Part shown: positions 44,351-55,910 of the stretch, piece by piece
Layout of the letters: the number at the start of each line of letters is the position of its first letter
Numbering within the stretch: the stretch's first letter is position 1
Assembly (NCBI GenBank): GCA_023853785.1
Contig: JAJIRX010000920.1
Span: 310,001-374,000, forward strand
Direction: 5' to 3'
Length of the DNA: 64,000 nt
Origin: Psilocybe azurescens
Lineage: Eukaryota > Basidiomycota > Agaricomycetes > Agaricales > Agrocybaceae
Notes under the pieces: generated by a model
Told to the model about the DNA's origin: nothing
Databases searched by the model: none
The model's input: the letters and a program-made list of their open reading frames with translations, nothing else
Program-made: the position numbers and the translations under genes

Positions 44351-46965
44351 ATGTCGATGTTCAATCGACCGACCGACTTCTCTATCATCAACAGCACATT
44401 GCACAGTCACCAAATTCAACTTCAGAGTTCGAAAGGTACGATGTTGAATCCTACCAAATTATATACATGTCATGCTGATGGAGGGATCGACAATAGGCGG
44501 ATTCGAGCGTCTGCAGGAACACGTCGCTCATGGAGCATTTCACGATTCGGGCGAGCGCTTCGATCCACCAAAATGTCATCACAACACAAGAGTCGCGATT
44601 ATCAAAAGGATCATGGACTGGATCGGTGGACTCAACGAAGATATCCGTGAGGCTCTTGTTATGTGGCTCTATGGTGCAGCTGGCGCAGGGAAATCGGCCA
44701 TTGCGCAGACCATTGCCGAGATTCTGGATGGCCAGCACATTGTCCTGGCCAGTTTCTTCTTCTCAAGAAATGACCCAGAACGAGGAACGGCCATACCGCT
44801 CATCACCACACTAGCATATCAACTGGCGGTAAAGCTCCCCCTTGTGTTCCGAGAACGACTAGGCCAGGCATTCGAGAATGATCCCCTGATTACCACACGA
44901 TCTCTTGAAGCACAATTCAAGACACTTGTCCGAGAGCCTCTCCTTGAACTTCTGCATTCGGGATTCTCAACTAACAACCACATCGTCATCATTATCGATG
45001 GTCTTGACGAATGCGATAATCCAAAAGTTCAAGCCGGAATTGTCGATCTATCTTTCAGGCTTCTGGATAGTCGGGACTTACCTCTGAAGATCCTCATAGC
45101 CAGTCGCCCAGAGATGGATATCTCCTCATCTTTCGATAGAAAACCATTCTATACGCTGGCAAGAATTGCATTGGATGATGACTACCAATCTGCGGAGGAT
45201 ATTCGACATTTCCTTGCAGATAAATTTAACGAGATCAAAGCCGATCATCCCCTACGCTCTTACATCCCGATTGGCTGGCCTGCAGAAGATTCACTCAATA
45301 CACTCGTACGAAAGTCCTCTGGGCAGTTTATCTATGCATCGACTGTGGTGAAATATGTTGCATCTGCACGTCATCGACCAACACATCGCCTTGAAGTTGT
45401 TCTTGGTATAAAACTGCCAAAGGCGGGTGATAATCCGTTCGCAGAGCTGGATGCGCTGTACCGGCACATTCTAATGGGGGTTGAAGATGTGGATCTAATA
45501 TTGCAGATCATTGGCTTCGTCGTTCTTCACCCTCCAAGCTATAATTATGATTCAGTGACATTTATAGAAGCCTTCCTTTCGCTTGCTCCTGGGGATGTTC
45601 AACTTCTAATGCAGAACCTCACCTCCCTTATCTCAGTCGAAAACCATCCTGATCATCCTGATGGTGCAGTTTTAACCGTTCGCATATTACATGCATCATT
45701 GAATGATTATCTACTCGACCAGTCACGATCCAAAGATTTTTTTTCTCGATCGTGTCAAAATGCACATGCATTATGCCGAATTATGCCTCGTTCATATGAT
45801 GGAGTTTCCTGCATTGGAATCAAATTCGCCTCTCCATCCATCCATGGGTATGTTCTCTACGCTCTAATACATTAAACTTCTGTGTTCTAATTGCATAAAA
45901 AATTGACGCAGTGAATCAACACTGGCCTATCTTTACACATTTCTTCCATCACTGCCCTCTTGCTAAACCAAATTCACAGCTCCTCCAAAATGCCCTCTGT
46001 CTAACTCTCAGTCGCTGCCATACTATCCTCGGAGTAAAAGGTCATTATGATGTAATATTTTCTAGGGAATATTTCAGCTACCTTGATTCCCTCAGCACGG
46101 TATGTGTCTTCTCTTGCAAAACAATGAAATCTGACCACCTCGCCAGATTTGGGCTGATTCGGCGGTTTCTCAATTTTACACTGATGAAATAGTCGCAATT
46201 GAACAACTCATCAAAGCTCAGCTTGGTCCACGTCCTCAGCACTCTCACATCTGCTTCCTTTTGGCCTCGATCATGAATCAGGATTCATATAAGTATTGGG
46301 GTTTTGGCCGCATTTCTATACTACATGTTTTGGAAAATCCAAGGCATATCGCACAGTTAGGAAACAGTCTTAGTTTCCTAATGTTTGGGCACCCTGTTCT
46401 TCGTAAACATCTTCATAACACTCTACAAGATTTGAATATCTCAAGCCAGCAACCGGCCGACACTGCCAGTGTTTACACCAGTGCTGCAATTTTTGCTCTG
46501 CGCTACATATCAACATGTGGATTCCCATACGCTGTCAACACAACTAGATTCGGCCGATCTTGTTGTTATCATCGGACTCGAATGAATAGTCCTGCGCAAT
46601 CATTTTGGTACCGACGGTCCATCAATACTGTATATAAAATGCATTACACCAACTATCGCTTTCGCAAATTCGTCCAAGACATTGGAAAGGGAGTCTTCGT
46701 GGATGCGGAATTTCATCCCATGCGATGGTATCAATTCAATACGGGCGACGCTTTCCGTGCCTATTTCTGGGCCGTTCTGATGCTTCCGTCATTGCTTGCC
46801 AAATCAGGTTACTCAGAAGAGTTGATTGCCTATGCACACCAAGTTGGAATCAGGCGCAACAATAACTACCACAACTTCAAATATTGGTCATTGGAGCAAG
46901 AACAGAGAGCTGCCCGGACTGCGGTTAAAGCATATGTTAGGAGAGCAGAGGATGGATCGGCTTAA
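44351..46965 (+). pseudogene. NACHT/NLR-like protein, copy 5 (single +1 frameshift)
   Basis: Exons are 44351-44435, 44497-45847, 45912-46099 and 46147-46965. Exon 1 reads MSMFNRPTDFSIINSTLHS then HQIQLQSSK, joined to GGFERLQEHVAHGAFHDSGE. The NACHT core is intact (GAAGAGKS, IIDGLDECDN, ASRPEMD, FIYASTVVKY). The only break I see is T8 in place of T7 at 45737-45744, right after RSKDFF, which shifts reading through exon 2. Everything beyond it is open in the restored phase, including all of exon 4 (to TAA 46963-46965) with GRSCCYHRTRMNSPAQSFWY and KGVFVDAEFHPMRWYQFNTG. One homopolymer miscall would make this a second intact gene, so the pseudogene call is provisional. Confidence 0.85.
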
Positions 46966-47648
46966 TCGCGCGATATAGTTATACGTGTAGCAGAGTTGCA
47001 CACTAATGATGTACTTGTTTACTAACTCGAACTGTTAGGCTCCCCATGGATTATACATCACTGGGAATTCTGACAGCAGGATTTGAGCAACATTCATAAC
47101 GTCAACTGGACAGATGGAAACTCTATGGTAATGCATGGATGAACCGTTTCCCGATCACCACCAACATCTGGATAACTGTCTTCCTGCAGAGCGGCTTAGT
47201 GATAAACATAAAATTATGCATAGAATTATCAATGGATAGTGGAATTTGACGAACCATATATATTATAATCAATACCATGAATTCTACAGAGGCCGAGAGT
47301 TCTCCCAGGCTTTGCCACTATACGAGCGGAATGTAATTGACATTGTATTCCACATAGTCTGTACCCGATTTAGCACGAATAGAGACAAAGGACCAACGAA
47401 CAGCTATGTGTGATGTATATTATGTTGGTCATCTCCGATAGTTCTCGACAGCTATTTATCTGCTCCTCAATTTTAATTCGTGTGCGACTGCGGCTCCTCA
47501 ATAATGATCACGAATCGCTTCCATTGCTCACCTCTCGGCATGGCAATATATACAGTGCATTAGAAACATACTGGATAGGTGTTCGATGAGTGTTTGTCAG
47601 TTTATCATCTTGGTTAAAAGTTGTGGACAACGAGAATGACAACATACA
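46966..47648 (+). other. NLR copy 5 3' flank, cut by the 14-kb inverted-repeat segment
   Basis: Follows the copy 1 and 2 flanks closely (TAGTGGAATTTGACG at 47236, GGCATGGCAATAT near 47538) up to GAGAATGACAACATA (47632-47646). In units 1 and 2 the sequence then continues into a GGTGAGGAAATGG or GGCGAGGACAGGG stretch, but here homology stops at the inverted-repeat terminus. Confidence 0.55.
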
Positions 47649-48544
47649 CACATAGGGCAGCTATATTGTAGTGAGTGACTCAGGCCATAGAACATACACA
47701 TTGTATATGTGTGACTCGGTGCCATATAATTCTATAGAACACACCTATAACTAGAGGGTAGGCAGAACATACAATATAGCAACTCAGTCGGTGCCATAGA
47801 ATTCTATGGACAAGCTGAATTTCACCCAACATCAACTGTGGCCATGCATGTGGTAGGCTTGGCCCCGGTTTGGTCCTGGTTCGGCCCCGGCTAAGCTAAT
47901 GCCACAGGTCAGGCAAAATCTACAATTCAAACAGCTGTAATACACAATTTTAACATGAATAGGTGGAATTAAATGGCTGAAAATATGCATTGAAATTGTA
48001 TATACAGTGTATGAAGGCTGTACAGTTTCATGAGGTCAGCCCCACATCAGCCCTGTCTCAGCCAATGTTACAGGTTGGCCATAGCTGATTATTTGAATGG
48101 CCTAAATATTAAATATTAGTAGAACTGAATGAAAGTATATGGTTGAAGACAGTCAAAAATTCAATTGAAGCTGAATATGCAGGGAATGAGAGCTCTACAG
48201 TCTCATGAGGTTGGTCTCATGTTGGCCCCAGCTCAGCCAATGTTACAGATTGTCCACAGCCAATTATTCAAATGGCCTAAATATTGAATATTGGCAGAAT
48301 TAGATGGAAGTACAAGACAGAAAAATAAAACATTTAAACTGAAAATGCAGTGAATAAGAGCTCTAAAGTTGCATGTGGTCGGCCCCATGTCAGCCCCGGC
48401 TCAGCCAATGCTACAGGTCGGCCACAGCTTATTATTCAGTAGACCATATTATTAAATATTGACAGAATTGAACAAAAGTATGTAGCTGAAGACAATCAAA
48501 AATTCAATTGAAACTGAATATACAGTGAATAAGAGCTCTACAGT
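47649..48544 (+). repeat. Left long terminal inverted repeat arm
   Basis: Includes the palindrome CCATAGAATTCTATGG, a GC-rich GGTTTGGTCCTGGTTCGGCC word and several ~175-bp subterminal units. Reverse complement of 60861-61760. Confidence 0.75.
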
Positions 48545-48930
48545 TGCATAGGGTTGGCCTCACATTGGCCCCAACTCAGCTGATATTACAGGTTGGCCAC
48601 AGCTGATTATTCAATCAGTGAAAATAGTATGTATTAACAGAAGTACATGACTGAAAAAATTCACTGAAACTGCATATGCAAATGATGTGAGCTTTACAGT
48701 TGCATGAGGTCGGGCTTAGCTCAGACAATACTGCAGGTTGGCCACAGTCAACAATTCAGTTGCCAAAACTATGGAGTATTTATACAAATTTATAATGATA
48801 AATGGCTCAATAAATTCATTAAAACTGTATATACTGTGAACCTGACCTCTGCAGTTCCACCAGATTATACACAGCCAACCAATATGTCTGCTGTAATACA
48901 CAATATTTATATGCATGGATGGAATTAAAC
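48055..48930 (+). repeat. Subterminal ~150-178-bp tandem repeats
   Basis: CAGCCAATGTTACAGG-like anchors recur at about 48060, 48233, 48409, 48577 and 48720, with a weaker sixth near 48870. Each unit carries GGCC...CAGCT, a TTATTCA word and AAATTCA(A/C)TGAAACTG...GAGCTCTACAGT. Later units are shorter and more diverged. Confidence 0.65.
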
Positions 48931-48949
48931 AGCTGAAATTTTTCCACAT

Positions 48950-49600
48950 GGGACAGTGATCAAATGATGTACCATTGTGGAGGAGATGAACAGCGCACTT
49001 GTGTACACGACGCTAAGTCCCAATATGCACGGCCTGACAACAACCCCACTTTTCACACAATAAACATTCAATGCAGCACAACATGGCTCACCAAATCTTG
49101 GACACTCAACAATGCTCATATACGCACCTAGACCCACAAATACATGCAGAAAGGATCACCACTGAAGACCAGGAGCGGTGGACAGGGCCTCAGCGAGTCG
49201 TATTTCCAATGTTTTCATATTTCTTTGAATCTTCTCTCCTTATTTCATTCTTTGTTATATTCACACCCTTTTTCCTTATCTATATATATGTTGGACAGCA
49301 CACAAGGACAACTGCCATCATGATGATCCCCTGCTGGAGTTGTGATGCCATGACAAAGTTGAGGGGCTACAATGGGGATGCCCTGGGGACAGGCAGAGCC
49401 ATGCACACGCAATCACACTTTGGTAAGCCATTGGCATGCTGTGGTCTATCCTTTAACCACTCATCCATTTATTTTATTTCAAAACAGACACTCATATATA
49501 CAATTTCCATTGCTTGTCAAACAACTTATTTCATTTCATCATTCAAAACAGTCACTCCTATGTACATATTTCATTATTCAAGATAAGCTGTGGTAACCAG
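48950..49600. other. Region with an unassigned 171-codon open frame (49071-49586)
   Basis: The frame has a hydrophobic stretch around residues 47-75 (FSYFFESSLLISFFVIFTPF) but no homologous motif, no clear splice pattern, and sits in CpG-poor repeat DNA. I do not support it as a gene. Confidence 0.2.
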
Positions 49601-49745
49601 AGGTGCAAGAGCAGGCGCTCTCCATGTTCATATATAGATGTTGTAAAACTGGTAATCGGTATCGAACCTCCCTGGATTTTGATCTACAAATGAGCAACTG
49701 AGCCGAGCCCAAGTGTTCTTGAACATTGAGCTGTGCAAGTGATAA
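49600..49745 (-). mobile_element. SINE-like tRNA-derived sequence
   Basis: The minus strand carries an A-box-like CGGCTCAGTTGCTC (about 49690-49704) and, about 45 nt further, a perfect-looking B-box GGTTCGATACC (about 49652-49663), followed by a non-tRNA tail ending in GCACCTCTGGTTACCAC. The acceptor stem does not fold well, so a tRNA-headed SINE or tRNA pseudogene is more likely than a working tRNA. The tail word CCAGAGGTGC also occurs 3' of NLR copies 1-3. Confidence 0.4.
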
Positions 49746-50114
49746 AGAACAATCTACCAATATTTTATCTACACAAATCTCACCTTTTTCAACTTGTATC
49801 ACACAGCCTGAAAGAGACTCACTGAAAAGCCAATTATCTAGTGCTTGTCACAGTGTCAAGTGAGGGCCTAAAATTCTCATGTGAGGTACAGTGTCAAGTG
49901 GGCCCATCCCTGATACATTAAACACTGGCCCTGTGGGGAAACTTTTTGATTTTGGCAGCCAGTTTGCAGAAAATTTGGCACTGGCTACCACCATTCTAAT
50001 GACCATTCCATTGGATATTTTCATCCCTATTTTGATACTTCTACTATGGTTGGTTTACTAATCTAGATTCAATTGTAGGAAATTTTGGGGGAAGAAATAG
50101 AGCCAGAGGTCCAC

Positions 50115-50500
50115 TCCAATTTATCCAGTTTCCTGGCTTCATGGACTCTGCAATTAAGCATTGAAGTACAGAATGGCCTCCGCTTTTGCAGAATTTTAAA
50201 TTACATTCAATACATATTTTATATACAGCTCCATTCTTCCAAGAATAAATGTTCATTCAAAAATGCAGTAAATAGGTAGTAAAATAGGTAAGGAATTCAT
50301 CTAGTTTCCTAGTTGTATGGCCACTGTCACAAGCCATTGAATCACTGTATGGCCTCTGCTTCTGCAGACTTTTCAATTTCATTTAAAACTTATATCATAT
50401 GCAACTTCATTGTGTCACAAGTGAATGTGCATGTTAAAAATACAGTGTACAAGTTACAAAATAAATACACACTCTATGCAGTTTCTTAGATGTATAGACT
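50115..50500 (+). repeat. Two-plus-unit ~177-bp tandem repeat
   Basis: AGTTTCCT/AGTTTCT anchors at 50128, 50303 and 50480. Shared words are TATGGCCTCTGCTTCTGCAG (second unit) versus AATGGCCTCCGCTTTTGCAG (first unit), and ACAGTGTACAAG/GCAGTAAATAGG. No coding signal. Confidence 0.55.
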
Positions 50501-50514
50501 CCACCATTGTGTAC

Positions 50515-50780
50515 TTTGCAGTGCCCCCATTTTCCGTTGGACTCCACAAAATTCCAGTACCAGTCCAGTCAGAGTCCAGCCAAATTCCGGTCAAAGTCTG
50601 GTCAAGTCACTTCAAGACAGAAAACAGGTGGACTGGCTGGACTGTCCAGTCCATTGGACTTCAATGGACTTCCACCGGACTCTCAGCATTTAATTAGACC
50701 AGATCCAAGAGTGCTCTGTCCAGTGGAGTCCAGTGGATATCCAGTGGATGTCCAATGGAGTCCACTGGACATCCACATCA
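50515..50780 (+). repeat. TCCANTGGA-type dispersed repeat
   Basis: Inverted copy of 1280-1640. Rich in CCAGTCCAGTCAGAGTCCAG and GTCCAGTGGAGTCCAGTGGA words. The open frame across it is repeat-driven. Confidence 0.6.
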
Positions 50781-51026
50781 GGAAAAAGGGATTTGCCCTG
50801 AGAATGTCTTAGGTAATTACAACCTTTATAAAGCACATTTATCACTCTAGGCTGCTTTGGGACATCTTTGTGGTCTTTGGAAATAGTCTGATTCCTCAGA
50901 GCTTTCAGCAGTCTTTGCAAGACCTCAAATTTCTCTGAAGCTCTCTATGAGTCTTCTAAAATTCTAAATTACCACAAAACATTCTTGAAATTTCTGAGCA
51001 TAGCATTATTAAATCTTAGATAAGTA

Positions 51027-51361
51027 TAGGGAATAGCACAGGTAACATGCGGGAATCTCGCGCTATACCCGTACCCGTACCCTTGGCGAGCCCTACCCGC
51101 AATCAGGCGGGTTTACCTGTCAAAACGCGCCCAAAAACAACCTGAATGGTTGAGAAATGAGGGAGATAGATCAGAAATAGTGAATTTCATGGCTTCCTTT
51201 CTATCTCACTCAATTCTCAACCGTTTGGGACGTTCTAGAGCTTGTTTGAAATCTCACGTGTACAAAAATCGTTACCCGTACCCGTACCCGTACCCGTACC
51301 CGTACCCGTGTGTACCGTTACCCATAACCTGCATGGGCTCAAAAATGTGTGCCATTCCTTA
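51027..51361. mobile_element. hAT-type MITE with 8-bp target duplication GATAAGTA
   Basis: The left TIR TAGGGAATAGCACAGG and the right TIR (reverse complement TAAGGAATGGCACAC) share 12 of their first 14 bases. The 8-bp direct repeat GATAAGTA is perfect on both sides (51019-51026 and 51362-51369). The 8-bp duplication and T-A-x-G terminus are hAT hallmarks. Internally it has two CCCGTA microsatellite tracts (about 51065-51085 and 51274-51310). No coding capacity. Confidence 0.8.
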
Positions 51362-51512
51362 GATAAGTACATAGCTAATTTAATAAACTACATCTACAAC
51401 ACAATATTTAAAAGATAATGGAATAAGACAGGGGCACAGGGCCTGGTGATTGCAGGAAAATAGTAGCTGCATGGTAAGAAAAGATATGCAAAAGGCAAAT
51501 TCAATTTGAACC

Positions 51513-51830
51513 TAGACAACGGCACAGGTTCAGGTATTCTGTACGGGTTGATAGCCGGAAATAGCGCGGATACAATTGCAGATAAAAAAATTCTGTTTGT
51601 CCCCTTCAAAACGAGCCCAAAACGTAATTTTTGAACCAAAACTGAGTAAGTTACAGCCAATTTTGTGCAATGTATTAAAATAGGCCATATCTCAGTCATT
51701 TCTGGCCCGATTTGGCTATTTTTGAACTCTTTTTGATTGGTAAACATGCACAAATTGTGGGTATGGTATTACACGGGCTGGATACGCACAATAGAGCCGA
51801 TATGCACAGGAATACACAGGCTGTTGCCCT
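51513..51830. mobile_element. Older copy of the hAT-type MITE family seen at 56022
   Basis: Begins TAGACAACGGCACAGG and ends CAGGCTGTTGCCC. The interior matches 56022-56341 over its length, including TAGCCGG, AAAATAGGCCATATCTCAGT and GACTCTTTTTGATTGG-like words. Flanking 8-mers no longer match well, so the insertion is old or the ends are eroded. Confidence 0.65.
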
Positions 51831-52709
51831 TGAAAGCAAATAAATAATGTAAATCACATGACATTCTCCATTTGTGCTTTTGTTTACTTACGCCATTCCT
51901 GGTGAAGTGAACTCCTTTCAACATTCCACCACCCACTACATTCTCACATCCTTGTTTAGAGCTTGGATAACTGAAAGATATGTACTGCCACATTCTTCTC
52001 ACCAAGCACTGTTGCTATAACTCACCCTGCCTTTAGTACAACTTATTATGAGTCCTATTACATAGTAATAGACTCGTTCTTTTAACCAGGGACCCCTGCT
52101 GTTGTCACAAAATCTATCTTCGATAACATGATTTATTTTATAACGTGATGTGACCTTGTAACATTAAGCACATGTTACTCAAAAAGTGGCATTTTCAGCT
52201 GCTTACTTCTGACCGACTGATATGATACGATAACGATAAATAATAATATATTAATTTTTTTGCGGCATGTGTTATAATCGCTGATTGGCTGATGTTGACA
52301 AATTGATTGATTGGGAAATCAAAAGGGGATAGAAGGCCCAAAAGTATTTCCTCTTTAGTTAATGTTTTCATGTGATATTTATATTTAAATCCGGTCATAT
52401 TTGGCCGCTTGGTTATTTCTGCTTCTATTGGCAGCACGAGGATATAGCCTTAGGCTCAAACATTTTTCTTTTATGGATTGTATTGCACATGGTGATTGTA
52501 GTCGCTCGGTTGACTCCGAATATTTTTTTGCAGCGTGGGGCTATACAGACACATGAGGGAAATCTGTTTCTTTCTTTCTCTTTCCTTCCCCATGATTGTT
52601 GTCTCCCCATTGCCTTTTGGGATATGTCTGCTTATTTTCCTGCATGTCTTTCTACAGTTTTATACTCTTGTTGGTGTTGATATGCAGTCCTACATAGTGT
52701 ATATCCTTA
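51831..52709. other. CpG-poor stretch without a supported gene
   Basis: Short open frames only (up to about 100 codons). A T-rich, transposon-like composition is seen. Nothing recognisable. Confidence 0.4.
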
Positions 52710-52970
52710 CTCAGCATTACAAAAGTGACTGAGCACTGCATGATATACATATTAAAACTCTTTATTGACATGTTTGTTCACTCACAATTTTGAGTGAACA
52801 AGGAAATGTAGAACTTCAAAAATTATAGATAATAAAGAATATATATACATGAGTGCTTCAGCAAATTTAGAAAGGTATATAACCATCCTTTGTTTTTAAA
52901 ATAGCCTTAACATGAATATCCATTGTGAATATAAAATCACATGGTGCTCAGTCACTTTTGTAATGCCAAG
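52710..52970. mobile_element. 261-bp Tc1/mariner-type MITE
   Basis: TIRs of about 27 bp begin CTCAGCATTACAAAAGTGAC (left) and CTTGGCATTACAAAAGTGAC (right, reverse complement) and continue TGAGCAC on both sides. The ends are flanked by TA (52708-52709 and 52971-52972), the Tc1/mariner target duplication. AT-rich, non-coding interior. Confidence 0.75.
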
Positions 52971-52972
52971 TA

Positions 52973-54040
52973 GCTGTTTGATCTGACTACAGTTTAGCAG
53001 TGTTTTTGGTGCAACATATTATTAGTCTTTTGTGTTATCTGTTAATAATTTCATATAGTCCTTACATATATAACTGGCTTCTGTGTATATTGATAGTATT
53101 ATTTACTGCTACTGTCTACCAAAAAAATAGTATTTGTAAGTCTCATTTCAAGTCTATAGTTGTTATGACTTATATATAATGATTGGTGTATTGGTCCATG
53201 AATACATGCTTTAAGATGTATCTGAACACTTAGATAAGATTGAATTTATCCTAAGTAAGATATCTAGTAGCATAATGGGTATCTCTAGACCTATGAAATA
53301 GATTGAGTAGTAAAAATAAAGGTGGTCCTTCAGAGGGTGATTCAGCTGTAAATGTAATGTTTTGTGCAATTCAGAAGCTTGAGACTTTAATGAGTTCAAG
53401 TTTAATGAATATCTTGTGAGAGTTCATACAAAGAATGGGTAGTAAAATGAGTTAAGATTCTTCTGGCCTCATTTGAACTCTCTTAAATACAGGAAAGTAT
53501 TTCTACAACTGTCAAGCATATTCTGTAAAATTCTACACTACTAGTTTGTTATCTGGCCAAGGACTGATGCTTGTTTTATTCTAAGTGGACTCTGCAATGC
53601 TCAGTTATTGGAGATGCTTAAACAGGCATTGCTTCCTTCTGCAATCTTGCTATTCATATTTAAAGAGGAAATCACAAGTAGTTTCAAGAAAAAGAAAGTG
53701 TCCACTATCTAGATGGATTAATTAACTACCTAAATGTGTATTGTACAGCCAATTTGGTCAGTTCTTTAAGAGAAGAGAATGAAACAGTCTTGGGCTGGAA
53801 TTTTGGAATGAGGGCAAAGGGATCTACAGAATGCAAATATACTATAACAATAGTGCTATATGCACATTGAATTATATGTAGTGCTACATGTCAAATATGT
53901 AATGTTGATTGTAATAGTTGACATGTGTTACCTATATGGGCACTGTTCAGCTGCTGATGAACATGTGTTCCATGCTGTGGTACATGTTCTTCTCTTCATC
54001 AAATACTCTCTTTCTTTTGATGATGATGATCTTCTGCATT
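52973..54040. other. AT-rich, nearly CpG-free stretch, no gene seen
   Basis: Only short frames. The density of TG/CA and near-absence of CG are extreme here. Confidence 0.45.
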
Positions 54041-54044
54041 GTCT

Positions 54045-54356
54045 TCAGTGAGTCTGCTTCATGTTTCTGATTGGATTTATTTTGATATCATCATATAGCA
54101 ATACAATTTGTTTCAATGTGAGGCTATAGAAGTTGCCTACCTTCTCTTCTATCAATGTCAATGTCTTCAGCACAATGTTTATTGATGCGGTATTGTCCTT
54201 GTTCACATATGCTACAAAGGACATAGTGACCCATACTATGTCTCCAGTCTTAAATGCCACTGGTTTGACATGTTTTATGCTGTTATGTGGTGAGTATCTT
54301 TTTATCATCTTTGGTTTTCTTGTTACATGCCATGAATGCAGTTGCTTGACAAACAC
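54045..54356 (-). pseudogene. Relic of a basidiomycete repeat-associated protein fragment
   Basis: A 103-codon minus-strand frame contains AFKTGDIVWVTMSFVAYVNK followed by a LKTLTLIEEK segment. From memory, the pattern 'F.-P/T-GDIV...SFVAY...L+-LTLL' is common in dispersed, repeat-associated hypothetical proteins of Agaricomycetes. The frame starts abruptly and has no recognisable rest of the protein around it, so it is treated as debris of a mobile element. Confidence 0.4.
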
Positions 54357-54359
54357 TGT

Positions 54360-55905
54360 GTGGTAGTTGTCATCCTGTCAACAATGTCTTCAGCTAGTGG
54401 ATAATGTTTTGTTAATATAATAGCACAAACTTACATTGAATTCTGACATTGCAGTTGATTCTTTCACATTGTGCTGTGCATCTGTGTGCACCTGCTCCAA
54501 TGTGGCCTTGGCCTCTATCAAGTCATAGCTGGGGTCCATGGACTGGTTGTTGTCTTGATGTTTGTATTGTTTGTGGTTCTGTCATGTATATGTTACTATA
54601 TTATATGACACCTTTGTTTTTCTTTTTTTAACCTCTTCCTTACTGTGAACAATGAAACTTGGTGTATTCAAACTTGATATTATGTCCTCAGTATTTGACT
54701 ATATTTTTTATATTCTGTAGTATCTTATACCTGTTTTGTATCCCTTTTTTTCTGTTCTTTGGACTTTGATATATTGTTCACTCTAATAATTGAATAGACA
54801 TTTTGGCAGGTAGACTATTTCTTTTGTAATGTTTGGTTGTGCCTAACAAGAATATTTGTTAGTGTTTCAGCATATTTTGAAATATGTATAGTCCTATTGC
54901 TGTGATCTGTAACTTTAATGTGTTATATCTCTACTAATGATACCATTTGCCAAGAACAATTACAATCAATAACCAGTCTGTTTCTTTTCTAAGTCAAGGA
55001 CTGCTATAGTGATGGAGCCAAAAATACAGAAAGAGACAGCAATGGTGTCAGCAGAAAATGTGGTGTGTATGAGGATGCATTGGCTGCCTGTCAGTGTGGT
55101 AGGAATATATTGAAAAACTCTACTAACCTGAAGTTCAAAATGTTTTAAAATTCTCCAGATATTGCAATAAAGAAGCAGCCAATGCTACAAAAACTGAGCC
55201 AATGTTTAATAGAACTCTTATCTTTAGTCTGAGAATTCTCTTGCTCAGTAGAACACATGAAAGTGTATAGAGCTGTTTGAAATTGAAGCAAGTAGTATTG
55301 TAACAAAGAGTTATTGGTGGAGAAAAGAAGAAATAACTTAAACCTGCTCAAGAATTCAATTCTTTTTATTCACAATGGTAGTTCATGAGCCCATTTGATA
55401 AGCTTTGCATACACTCTGAATTGTGTTCTCTGTGTGATTCAGAGTTCAACTCTTTCACTTGCATGCATCAATTACTTATGTACATCACTTTTGCTAATTC
55501 CTCTCTAACTCATTCCCCACTTACAAATTTTTCCCTTTTGTTAAGATGTATAGTTCATAAAATATATACCACCAAACTAATCACATTCTTTGGACACACC
55601 TATGACTGTCTGCTGTTCAACTCCTCATTTGACCATTCGACTTATTCCCTTTTAGGTAAGTTTGATGTCCTGTTTGGATCTAAGGCTGACAGAGGTGGAT
55701 TCAACAATTCAGTACCATTGATAATATAAAAATAACAATTATATAATATATTTTTCTTTAGGTTCTGGTACAAATACTATAATTGCCAATGCCGAGACTC
55801 AAAGAATACAGTGTAAAAATAAAAAGGACTCGTAATGCTGGGCAAAGCCTCGGCCCACAATACAAGTACAAGATGGGATGCGTTTTGGTTGTGACAGTAT
55901 TTCCT
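54360..55905. other. CpG-poor stretch without a supported gene
   Basis: The longest frame is 114 codons (55385-55729), hydrophobic and Ser/Phe-rich, without motifs. No splice pattern or homology signal that I can recognise. Confidence 0.4.
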
Positions 55906-55910
55906 AAGGG

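Noticed and set aside
49071..49586. 171-codon open frame with a hydrophobic segment
   Set aside because: No homology signal, CpG-poor repeat context, and no promoter or splice structure.
51274..51310. Telomere-like (CCCGTA)n array
   Set aside because: The unit is not the TTAGGG type expected in basidiomycetes, it is short, and it lies inside a MITE with clear target duplications.
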